A stretch of DNA of 64,000 nt from Isoetes taiwanensis (Eukaryota; Streptophyta; Lycopodiopsida; Isoetales; Isoetaceae): contig JAJEKV010000086.1 of assembly GCA_021234155.1 (NCBI GenBank), forward strand, positions 1-64,000, written 5' to 3'. Under the pieces are notes generated by a model, which was not told the DNA's origin, searched no databases, and was given only the letters and a program-made list of their open reading frames with translations. The translations under genes and the position numbers were made by a program. Of the stretch, positions 22,942 to 33,893 are shown piece by piece; position 1 is the first letter of the stretch, and every line of letters begins with the position of its first letter.

Positions 22942-24698
22942 GCTTCATTATTCATTGTAATATATATAGCCTCTTAAACTTACCCACAGTAAGACATTAA
23001 ATCTCCGCCAGCTTTGTAAGTTTCAAAAACATGATACTTATGGGTTTTTGTTCATGATTGGAGATATTCATTTTGCAGAGGTCGATATGGAGTCCTAGAA
23101 TGGTATCTTTACTTATAGTACTTCTTGGATAAGAAGAAAGTTCTGACTGACCTTTCCCTATAAGTGGTCTTATTTTATAAGGAAATAATCATGTGTATAC
23201 TTCATGGTTTGTAAGATACCCTCCAATTCTGCTTATCCCAGTCCTGTTGAGCCACCATTCCTCACCACAATTACTACACTTCTAATAATGTCGCAACCAC
23301 ACTGGCCTGATCAAGTGGATACTGAGTCTCATACAACTATTGTTAATGTGGATTTAGAACATCCTCCAAATCACTTTTACAGAATGAAGTTATTTCCTAG
23401 AATGCGCGGGGGAGTTATGGTTGTGAACACTTCAATGGATCGCAGTGGTTGATATTATGAACACTAGGATAGTTAGAAATTAGAACTATTCCCGTATCTG
23501 CTGAGTTGGATGCAAGAAAATTGGTTGAAATGGTGTTGTACATATTCAGGAGAGAATTGCAGATGATTTCCCTATATCTTGTAGATATTGAAAGATATAG
23601 AAAAGAGGATGAAGGAAAAGAAGAAGAACAGGAGTTGGCAAGAACGTGAATGTTATCGGGATGTGCAAGTTTGCTATGCACCTTAGATAGATTCTTATTC
23701 TCTTCTAGATCTCCAAATCTATGTGTAGAGACATCACTGTAAAGGAAAATACCATAAAGAAGGAGCTTCATAGGTTATCTACCTCTCCCTGAATATTTAT
23801 GTCAGTTGGGGACACGAAACAGGTTGAGATGTTCGAATCCTAACATCTAACTCCGACATCATTCCAAGTAGTCCTTAAACCTGTACCGTTCAATCCTGTA
23901 ATTCAACCTAAAATCCATAAGCAACATGTTCATGCTACACCCACTGCTAAAACTCTTCTAAGCCATGTAAGAAACGACCCAAAATCCAGTGAAGACATTA
24001 CCGGATATGAAGAACCAACACAGGAAATGCAGCCCAGTAATGTAACTGCCATTCAGAGCTGGCTATCAAAATCGATAGCAAATAGGTGCCAGAGTGAATG
24101 AGCACAAGAATGGATGAGCACAAGAATGAATGAGCGGAAAAACATAGTTAATATCACCTCCAACTGATTTTATCTTTAACGGCCTACAATGACATTGTTA
24201 GTCAAGATGCTGCACAAAACCCGGGAAGATACTGCACAGAATCCAGAGCAGGAAGATGTAAAAGCAAATCTACCAAATAAGTTTACACCGACAAGAATCC
24301 AGTAGTGGAACGGGAATGCAATGCATACAGCAAAGCAATTGTTGCACGGAACTATGACAGGCATAAATACAACATGATGGCAGACTTTAACCAATGAAGA
24401 CATACAAAAATTATAAAGCATACAGATATGGCTTCAATTGCCTTTTTAAGAAGCAAAATGCAAAGTGAGAGAACTAAATACCTTATGGAACTTAGACAAC
24501 GTGCATTTGAACCCAGCAATCTGGTGTATGCCACTACTAAACCATTGCAAACTGTAATTTCCAATCAAACAGTTCCAATAAACATATTTTAGACCCTGCA
24601 ATCTGCATCAGAAGCGTTAGTAAAACAAACTGTGAAAGGTTTTCCTGTGCAAATTGTGCACTTTAAAATTTTTTTTTCTCAAAGCCAATCTATCTCTT

Positions 24699-24860
24699 CT
24701 AGATGCCATGCACAAGTTTCAGCTCATTTGCGCATGCATCTAGAGTGTCGATAAATATGATCTTATTTGGGTCTCCACATTTCAAGTATTCAAAAAACAT
24801 CAGGGCTTCTTTTCCTTGTCCATGTTGTACAAATGCTGTAATCATCATATTACCATTGTT
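24699..24860 (-). pseudogene. PPR-repeat-like fragment, unit III
   Basis: Best preserved copy. The minus strand reads NSLLNMYNNGNMMITAFVQH, GQGKEALMFFEYLKCGDPNK and IIFIDTLDACANELKLVHG. This resembles the end of one PPR motif and most of the next in a plant PLS-type PPR protein (N-LL-MY-, then --MI-AFVQHGQGKEAL-FF). The upstream part runs into non-PPR sequence and there is no start or C-terminal domain. The family acts in organelle RNA processing. This fragment appears to have been carried passively in block A. Confidence 0.6.
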
Positions 24861-26052
24861 GTACATATTCAGGAGAGAAATGCAGAGGATTTTCCTATCT
24901 TGTCGATATTGAAAGATATAGAAAAGAGGATGAAGGAAAAGAAGAAGAATAGGAGTTGGGAAAAACGTGAATGTTACCGGGATGTGCAAGTTTGCTATGC
25001 ACTTTCGATAGATTCTTATTCTCTTCTAGATCTCCAAATCTATGTGTAGCACCTTAGATAGATTCTTCTCTTCTAGATCTCCAAATCTATGTGTAGAGAC
25101 ATCATTGTAAAGGAAAATACCATAAAGAAGGAGCTCCATAGGTTATCTACCTCTCCCTGAATATTTATGTCAGTTGGGGCCACGAAATAGGTTGAGATGT
25201 TCGAATCCTAACATCTAACTCCAACATCATTTCAAGTAGTCCTTAAACCTGTACCGTTCAATCCTGTAATTCAACCTAAAATCCATAAGCAACATGTTGT
25301 TCATGCTACACCCACTGCTAAAAATCTTCTAAGACATATAAGAAACGGCCCAAAATCCAGTGAAGACATTGCCGGATATGAAGAACCAACGCAGGAAATG
25401 CAGCCCAGTAATGTAACTGCCATTCAGAGCTGGCTATCAAAATCGATAGCAAATAGGTGCCAAAGTAAATGAGCACAAGAATGGATGAGCATAAGAATGA
25501 ATGAGCGAAAAAAACATAGTTAATATCACCTCCAACTGATTTTACATTTAACGGCCTACAATGAAATTGTTGGTCAAGATGCTGCACAAAACCAGGGATT
25601 CATAACAAACAAAGATACTGCATAGAACCCAGAGCAGGAAAATGTAAAAGCAAATTTACCAAATAAGTTCACACTGACAAGAATCCAGTAGTGGAACGGG
25701 AATGCAATGCATATAGCAAAGCAATTGTTGCACGGAACTATGACAGGCATAAATACAAAAATCGGTGTGGAATCCAAATGGCAGATATTTTACCTCTAAC
25801 TGCTTGAAAGCTGTTGTCCAAAAACAGTCTAATAAAGCACATGGATGTTTGTCTTTTACAGACACATATCAGCATCAAGCTAGGTCAAAAAACGATGGGG
25901 TGAGCAACTCCGTCATGGAAAAGACCCGTTTCTCAAAACCCGGACTTCGGCATCGTCGTGTAGCGACGACATAAGAATCAGCAATTAATACAACGACTGA
26001 GAATGAATGAGAAAAACTGTTGCGTCCTTTCACTCTTAAATCCGACGGTCTA

Positions 26053-26205
26053 TAATAAGACTACTGTTAAGACTATCAAAAGCAAAATCCATGCCACAAG
26101 ATAACAACTTACAATTTTTTATTTTGGTACACGAAATTGAAGGGGAGATAAGCAAAGTTTCTAAATGCGGTCAGTCAGATGCGGTTTTCAATGCCCACCT
26201 GAACT
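26053..26205 (-). pseudogene. Detached CAF1 5' end in block B, unit III
   Basis: Same CAF1 start and leader copy as in the other B blocks. Its outer 100 bp has been lost in a deletion joining GGTCTATAATAAGA to CTACTGTTAAGAC. Confidence 0.6.
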
Positions 26206-26799
26206 TTATATCCTGAACTCATGGAGTTTTATTCTCTTATAGGATTTAGACCTCCTTTTTTCCTCCTCATGTGACCGTAGATATCTTATCATTCTCTCGC
26301 CTTGAACCTCTATGTTGTTTGATCCATGATGTTTTCAGCTCGCGGCAATACGAGGGCATACATGATGTTGCTCGTGCACATAGTCGCAGGCATCGTCGTT
26401 GGTCATCTTCCTCTTCCATCTGCAATAACTGTCCAGGGAGTTCCACGTGTTGATGTTCGTGTTCACGGCGAATGGCGGTCATCATGCTCTCCCTCTCGCT
26501 ATGTGGTTTGCGATGTTGCTCGACATTTAGATGTTTCCCGTCGGCTGGGCTTGTAGGTAAGGAAGTTCTCTGGTATTGTGTTTTTTGCGAGTCCCTTTCC
26601 AAAATGGCAACGATCCGAGCCCTCGAATCGTTATTCTGGGATGGGACGAGCAGCTATATATGTGTTCGTCCTTCTTGTGGCTCGTTATCGGCGTCTTCTC
26701 ACAGCAGCATCTCTTTCCTTGTCCATTGCTTCCCACCCTACCCGCCCTTATATGTTATTTTGAGTTCGTCTATTGTTCATATGTTTCTGTTCAGTACTG

Positions 26800-26947
26800 A
26801 CCACCCGTTGGGTGATGCTTTTTCCACCCGATGCAAATTATTTTCCACCCACTGGGTGATGCTACCTATATTTTTCCACTCCTTGGGTGATGCTAGATGA
26901 TCTCCACCTATTGGTGATGCTATTTTTTTCTTTTCCACTTCTCGGTG
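26800..26947. repeat. Palindromic minisatellite of block B, unit III
   Basis: Copies of CCACCCRYTGGGTGATGC-type hairpins. One repeat is collapsed at 26825 and one is mutated (CCACTCCTTGGGTG). Confidence 0.7.
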
Positions 26948-28445
26948 ATGTTTTCTATTTCTATATATGTTTGTTTACAGTTCCTAACGTCTAATGGGTG
27001 TTTTTGCTTTCTGGGGACTATTTTCTTAGGGGGTGCTCGCCTGCTATGGTTGTACGTATTTTATTAACGTTTAATGGGTACTTTCTAGGCATTTCTCCTT
27101 TTTTCCAGGTTTCACACATTCCATGGCGTCGATGCGCGTTGGCGGGCTTCACCAATTTCCTACCTTACTCTTCAGGGCATCCTCGAGGCCGTTGGCAACC
27201 ATTTCTCATTAGGGTTTTCCTCGAAAACCCGAAAGGGCGGGGTATTTTATCCCGATGAGAAGCTCTCTTGCCTTTGCATATTTTCTTATTTTATTTATGG
27301 GGTTGCTAGACATTGTTCCTATGGTCCGCCTCCCATTGAGATTTTCCCACATATTGTATACTGCTGCTGTGATGAATGACAAGCCTAGGCCGGTTTTTGT
27401 GTTCTTTGCGAGTCCCTTCCCAGAATTGTACAGACTTTGTATAGGTTAGATTTATGCTTCAAGCTCATATTAAGAAGCTCCAAGTCTTATAATGAGCATG
27501 AGACTTAGAAATCTAGCTTGAACATTGGAGTCAAATAACAATTTAGTACATTGCTCCGTATTAAGATGCAATGAGAATAAGCCATAGCATTGAGAAAATC
27601 CAAGTATTATGCTTAGTGGGAACCTCTAACCATAGCATTACTCTCGTTTTATTCCATGCTGGCACAGCCAAGATATTTGACTCTGCAATAAACATGGGGT
27701 TCTTGTATTTTACTCCACTAGATTGAGCACTAGATTAGAATGGGACTTTTGATTGCAAATAACCGGCTCCAGAAACATCACTCCTAGCCATTGAAATCAG
27801 TACGTTTGAAGGTTTGCTTGGCAAGTATGTTTGAAGGTTTGCATGGCATTGCTATGCAACCAACATGTAGTCTCGAGTTATGGCCAATCACGTCTTCATT
27901 CTTTTATTTCTTTATAGTTGTAACAAGATACAGTAAAGCAGGACGGATACAAGATCTCAAAAGCAACACAGTTAACAAAGTGTAGCAATCTATACTATTT
28001 TCTTGAATGCCACGTTGTTGCTACATGCTAAGAAACCTTGCTAACACTTGCATTCATTGTGTTTATCTTAGCTTTCATTAACTGATATCAACATATATGC
28101 GAATGAGAATTATTGGTCTTTGGAATATTCTGAGCTTTAGCAAAACTTACATTAAACAACTCAAGGGATTTGAATCCTAGTATTTCCATTTCACTTAAAC
28201 ATAAAACTTCTCATCCAAACAAAATAGCTTGAAGCTTAAACTCCTGCAGCTTGACATAAATGTAGACACCAAGTCGTGGCCATTACTGTTATGGAATTGA
28301 AGCACAATAATGGTCAACCATTATTATGCCGTCCTTCAAAAAAAAACTTTTTCATGTAACTATAACAAAGATCTAAACATAGAACTTGATTTTAATAAAT
28401 GCTCATTTTCAGTTTCTATCCTTTATTTTATTCATCATTGAATAT

Positions 28446-29268
28446 TTATTTACAAGAGATGGCTAGAGATTCAGCACAACTTTGCCGCAAGCCATAGATA
28501 ACTCCACCGTAAGAGCCCAAAAGATCCCTTTCTTTCAATTTGTTAAAAGCACAAGCAGTGACAAAGCTATCAAATCCTGCATTATGGGAAGGACCTTCTT
28601 TCTGAACCCCCAAGCTTTGAGCCACATTACTTAAGCTTCCATAGATATGACACCCAAACTTGGTCATATACTTCACATCATATCTCCAGGGAAAGTACAG
28701 ATCCATGAGCACAAAGAAGTCATCTTGCGAGTCTGGCAAATCTTGGCAAGAGAAAAGCTTGAGCAAGTATGCAATGTCGTATACTGAAAGTGATCCAGTT
28801 GAGGCTCCCATTGAAAAGAAACATGTGCTTGTGAAAGAGGAGCCTAACAAAGTCATCATGTGGTATGCCATATAGTTGAAGATCATCAAAGTTGATGCCA
28901 TTTTGGCATAGAAAATCAATGGAGTCTTCGGAATAGTCATCCACATCCAAATCAAACTGGAAGTTGAATTCCCAGAAATAGGGAGGGAATCTACCATGGT
29001 CACCAAAGAATGTGAGGCCCAGTTGGATGATCTTGAGCGTGTTAACATTTTTTTGCAATGTGGGGTAGTGCATGAGAGGCCCCTTGCTCATGTGGCTAGG
29101 GGGTTGCACGACTACTCCAGGAAATTCAATGTCAGCTGCAACATTGGAGTAGTGCTTGGAAATGTTAGATATATGCTGCAATTCGGTCTCCAGATTATAT
29201 CTCCATACTTGTATTCGTCGAATCTGAGGTGATCCACTGCTGTTAAGACTCTCAAAAGCAAAATCCAT
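28446..29268 (-). pseudogene. CAF1-type poly(A) deadenylase, unit III
   Basis: Starts at the ATG at 29268 (MDFAFESLNSSGSPQIRRIQ) and ends at the TAA at 28446-28448: 823 nt, the length of a ~274-residue CAF1. Motifs in order: WRYNLETELQHISN, AADIEFPGVVV (Asp and Glu of the DEDD site, about 29119-29141), KIIQLGLTFF, FQFDLDVDDYSEDSID, NGSLNWITF, YDIAYLLKLF (third acidic residue), YDVKYMTKFG, and HNAGFDSFVTACAF (fourth, 28556-28588). One or two frameshifts lie between WITF and YDIAYL near 28780; elsewhere both halves are open. All four catalytic acids are encoded, so it is either a recent pseudogene or an intact gene with a consensus error. Confidence 0.85.
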
Positions 29269-29520
29269 CCCACAAGATAACAACTTCCAATTTTTTATTT
29301 TGGTACAAGAAAGTTATGGGGAGATGAGCGGAGAAGAGTTTCTAAATGCGGTCAGTCAGATGCGATTTTTCAATGCCCACCTGAACTTTATAATGCCCAC
29401 CTGAACTTTATATCCGCATTTTTGTTGAATAAATATCCGCATTTGATTTTTGTTTGAAGAAAAAGGTAAAAAAAAGGTAAATGATATTTTCAGTAAAACA
29501 GGTCAAGCTTAAACGCGTTT

Positions 29521-30090
29521 TTGGTTAAAAGATATTTTCTGGGCTTTCCGGTGCGACCTGCAAATCCGAAGCCAAGTCTAGTTTTAGGGCCTGTAGCCAT
29601 CTCCCTGATTTGCCTGGCTAAAATTTGCTCGAAAAGAATCATTCTTGCAGCTCTTTTGGCAAAGCCTGGATTTGAGGAAAAATCTGCGTGGATTACTGTA
29701 ATGCTTAAATGCCTCAGACATTCATTTAAAAAGACATTTCCTAGTTTGACATGTATGGCGCGTTATTTTCAGAATATAGATCGGAAGAATGCACAAACTG
29801 CTGACATTTTAAAGCGGCAAGCAGATCAATTGGTGCAGCTTGAAATGCTTTACAAAGAAGAGCAAGTTTTAAGGAAGAGATACTTCAACATGCTGTAAGG
29901 TACATATAAAGGATAATATTTGTGAAATAGGCTCAATTAGGTTGCTAATTTCTTTATTTGCCTTAGATATGAAAGGGAAGATTAGAGTGTATGCACGCCG
30001 GAGGCCCCTGGTTGAGAAAGAAAAGGTTGAAAACCAGAAGATGGTTCTTATCAGTCCAGATGAATTCACCTTGGAGCACCCTATAAGGAT
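29521..30090 (+). pseudogene. KCBP-type kinesin fragment, motor deleted, unit III
   Basis: Retains the neck coiled coil (KRQADQLVQLEMLYKEEQVL), the following intron, and MKGKIRVYARRRPL through DEFTLEHP. Then about 1.42 kb present in unit II (roughly 18688-20106) is missing and the sequence continues in the kinesin 3' flank. The whole ATP-binding and microtubule-binding core is gone. The exon end reads AACATGCTGTAAG, giving a stop where unit II has CTGGAAG. The deletion junction shares only about 2 bp between the two sides. Confidence 0.8.
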
Positions 30091-30572
30091 GAGTGGCCAA
30101 CTAATTGTACATCTAAAACAGGTCGCCAAGTTTCTCTTGGAGCAGCTTACTTGGAGCTGACCGTGGTGGCAAACTCTATTTTGTATGAAGGAGCTTCAGC
30201 ATACCATCAATGGAATTTGCGGGGAGTTGTGTTGTGCCAACATAGAAGTGGAACTATTATAAATTATTCATTGATTGACAGCACCTAGCTTTGTGCTTAC
30301 GGGTCCATGAACTTTTGGCACAAGGCATGTGACTAGAAATACAGTACTATAGGATGATATCTTGGCCCTTGTGTGAGTGCTAGCATGATGCCATGATATG
30401 TTGTATATTTTAAAGCAAGATCATAGCAGAAATGTGAGATGAATACAAATATTGAATAAAAACAGAGTGAAGTTATTTACTGGTACCTAACTTGGCTGTG
30501 TATTTTCTAAGGATTTTGTTGTGGATTCTACGTTTCTAGTAAATGATTGTTTCGTCTTTTAAAGCTCTATAA

Positions 30573-30702
30573 TTTTCTTTTACAATGAAACAAAGCAACA
30601 ACTTGATTTCCTGCATTTTAGCCGGGCAGCAAAAGAAAGATGTAATGGTCCTTGGTATGGGATGGGACAAAACACAACGGGGTATAATAGGGCATTAATA
30701 AT
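30573..30702 (+). repeat. 130-bp host duplication, left copy
   Basis: F-block segment from TTTTCTTTTACAATG to GGGCATTAATAAT, repeated almost perfectly at 32311-32440 on the other side of the Helitron-like insert. Units II and IV have the first part only once. Confidence 0.85.
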
Positions 30703-32310
30703 AGCGCATAACCTTTCTGCTAACAGCCCAACTACTATCCAACATTTGTTTGACATATGCCCAAATTATGTTAAAGACTTCTGTTCCGCATAACGTTTCT
30801 GCTAACATTTGTGTTTGGAACATTCTGGTCAACATTATGTTGTAATATTTATAACAACATTGTAATTGATTTATAACTGCCCGATATGTGTCCAACATTG
30901 CTCAACATTTGCTAACATTTTGAACATTCGCCCAAGTAACATTTGTCAACATCTGCTATGTAACATTTGTCAACAACCTTATTGAGTCCAAGGCTTCATA
31001 TAAAAGTATGGAAACTACCTTTACTTACAAGAGCAGTAGCAGCCTACTACGTTTACAAGCAACCAAAGCTTGGTCAATTCAAATTTTCTTTCTCCCCATT
31101 ATTGGCATTTGATTATGCAATCTTCAGACGACGGAGGCAGCCTAAGTTGTAGACACAAGCAGCCTTCTATAGAACCACCGTCTCGATCTTTCCAGAAGCT
31201 TAAGGTGGATTGATCTGGTACTTGGGTAGCCAACCGAAAAATAACTCTCATTTGTGGCTAATCAAATTGAATATATTTAAGCTTCAAGGTAGGACCAAAC
31301 AACGCCTGACCACATCACCTGAGCAAAGCTCTCTAACCTAGAGGTTCTTATTTTTCAAACACTATCACAAGCACTATGATGCAAGTAGCCAGAGTCAAGA
31401 TAATGCTCTAACTATCACTCTGGTAACGCTCGACAACACCATATTGCAATTTTTTTTGGTGATGCTTCCACATATGTCGACACATCAAGATATATAACAA
31501 TGCATACAGAAAAATCCTGTAAGTGTGAGTTTATGACTCCAAAATGTCTGCTTCCTATTTCTTTTGTTCTCATTTATGGCAAACGACAATGTGCCCGGTG
31601 AATTGGCATTTTAATGGCAAGAAAACTCACATGTGTTGGAATATGTAATAGAGTGCTTTTAGAGTCTACGAATGGTTTCACCTTGAGGCAGTATCTAATT
31701 CCATTATACGAACGTACATTCGGGATGAGTTGTCTCACATGGTTGATAGTCGTGAGACATCATAGTCAGTCTTAAAACAAAGATTTGCACGTGCATTTCA
31801 CTTTAACACCACCTAAGAAGTTATCTGGAGAACTGAAGAATCACTGAAGCATTCAAAAAAATTTGACACTAGGCCCCTGGTGATGTAAGCCATATTTAAA
31901 GTTTCGTCATGAGATCAACCAATGAACCATGACAAAAGCTTAATGCTTTTCATATTTGTACTTATCTTTTGTTGATGCATTCAACTACTTCTAAGCGTGT
32001 CATTTTGAGCATAAGTTTTGGGTATGTCTTCCAAATTTTCTACTTTAAAGAAAGGTTCAATTGGCCTCCATATTCTTACTAAAGCATTGTTTTCTCTACT
32101 GAAATACATCCTTTAAATGCAACAATAATACATTGATGATACTGTCATTAGACAAATTCGACAACAAAAATAAGTACAAAGCAAAATAATATCCATTCTT
32201 GCCAATATCAACATGCACCGTTGTGAGTAGTTGCACATGTGGACGTTAAAGGACAAACAAAAACACATGCCAGAACATTAGCCCGGCAACGCCGGGCACA
32301 CGTTTACTAG
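30703..32310 (+). mobile_element. Helitron-like element, 3' end intact, 5' end truncated
   Basis: The right end has the hallmark of a Helitron: hairpin GCCCGGCAACGCCGGGC (32281-32297, 7-bp stem), 9 nt, then CTAG (32307-32310), followed by T of an A/T target. The left end (AGCGCATAACC) lacks the 5' TC terminus, so the element seems 5'-truncated. The first 270 bp are rich in AACATTTG motifs. No Rep/helicase is encoded, so it would be non-autonomous. Helitrons normally make no target duplication, yet 130 bp of host is duplicated around this one. Confidence 0.75.
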
Positions 32311-32440
32311 TTTTCTTTTACAATGAAACAAAGCAACAGCTTGATTTCCTGCATTTTAGCCGGGCAGCAAAAGAAAGATGTAATGGTCCTTGGTATGGGA
32401 TGGGACAAAACACAACGGGGTATAATAGGGCATTAATAAT
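32311..32440 (+). repeat. 130-bp host duplication, right copy
   Basis: Right partner of 30573-30702. It differs by an A/G at the AACARCTTGATT position and then continues into normal F-block sequence (TTGGACGTATCTGG). Confidence 0.85.
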
Positions 32441-32901
32441 TTGGACGTATCTGGGCAAGAATAATTGGAATAGAATTGGCTAAACACGACTAGAAGGGTA
32501 ATTCAACATGTTATCACGTCATGGAACTGGCTAAGTATGAAATAACAAGGGGGGTGATTGATTTTGAGGCATTTATGATTTATCTTTGGGTTTGTTGAAT
32601 CTCATTATTCCCATAAGCTGCGACTTTGCATAAACATTAAAATTCCGTCCGTCGTCATCATCTATAGATAGTTCATTCTTGGCAATTTTGTACAATATTT
32701 TTACGGGAAAAGAAGGGCAACACGAAAAATGGCACTGGTACCAATGTAACATAGCCCTTTATTGCTTTGTTTGGTATGTACATTCCTTTGGCCCTATGTA
32801 ACGGACCTAGCAACCTAGCATCAACATTAAGATGTAAGTAACGTTGTCATTATATAGGAGTGCATTTTCAAGGTAAAATAAATGATTATGTGCTAGGAAT
32901 A

Positions 32902-32972
32902 CATGCATGCAATGTGTCCATGCATGTAGTGTATGCATGCATGCATGCAAGGGCATTGCTATGTTATATAAG
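32902..32972 (+). promoter_or_regulatory. LTR promoter: RY (CATGCATG) cluster and TATA box
   Basis: Four CATGCATG octamers start at 32902, 32919, 32936 and 32940, the last two overlapping, followed by TATATAAG at 32965-32972. CATGCA(TG) is the RY element bound by plant B3-domain factors of the ABI3/FUS3/VAL group. The same arrangement is in the 3' LTR, with TATATAAG at 40453-40460. That it is the U3 promoter is inference from position in the LTR. Confidence 0.55.
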
Positions 32973-33893
32973 CGCAACAATATTATTCTTGATTTCTTGG
33001 GAAGGAGTTTTCCATGGGAAAGAAGTCTTTTATGTGCGTTGCTGGGAGTGCAGAGGAAGCAAGCGGGATTCCAGGTGGGGATCAAGCCTTACACCTGGGG
33101 TTTTCTAGTGTTTGTATAGCTGTGTTGATTTAATAATGATTGCTTTGAACATAGTATAAACTTGGAGTTAAATCATATGAGCATGGTCATGAATAGGCAT
33201 GCATGGTTAATGGATAGCGAGCATATTAACCAATTTAATAAACTAGTTAGCAGGGTTATGGAAGCCACTGTCATTAAGGTTATAGGTAGTAATTTGAAGG
33301 AAGTTGATCTAGTTAAAAGTAATAAGATATTAGTGAAGGTTGTATTTTGCTTAAGCACCGGGCATTGCATGTTGCATGGTAGAGATAGTAATGTTTATAT
33401 GAGGATTTCCTTTGTTGCATGAGGTGTAAATTATGGAATTTCTAAGGTAAATTTGATATGGAAATGTGCCTAATTGATATTGGGTGGAATTCATAGTATT
33501 GTGATCTATGTGTAGTATAATTCTTTGATATAGACCTCTGGGGCCGGAGTCTAGGTGCGATGGTCTAGACTCGCGGTTATTGCACAATGCTATGGTATTA
33601 TTTGAACATCGGGCGTTGGTACCATATGGTACAACGTCATGCACAGTTAAGTGGTCCTCCAATGCTGGACGCAGCGTGGATGGGTGTGTACACACGTGGT
33701 TACCCCGCCTCTATGTCACTGGCCTGATCAGCCGAGTTGACCTTGCTCAGACCCAGAGGAATATTGGTTGCAATGTTGATGCTATGATTGCTTGGTTATT
33801 GTATATGTGTTTTTAATGTTGGAATTAAGTCGCAATGGTCATGCTTGGTGTAATTATGCATTGTGATTATGCTTGTTGGGAAGAATCACATCT

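Larger units (their letters stand above)
21131..32796 (+). repeat. Tandem segmental-duplication unit III (A-F)
   Basis: Complete in block order. A spans about 21131-26052 (with a TRIM), B 26053-27030, C 27031-27262, D 27263-29370, E 29370-30090 (motor deleted) and F 30090-32796 (with a Helitron-like insert). About 100 bp at the A/B border present in units I and IV is missing at 26058. The 27263-28440 spacer and the A block away from the PPR scrap contain no gene I can support. The right end is the LTR-element insertion site. Confidence 0.85.
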
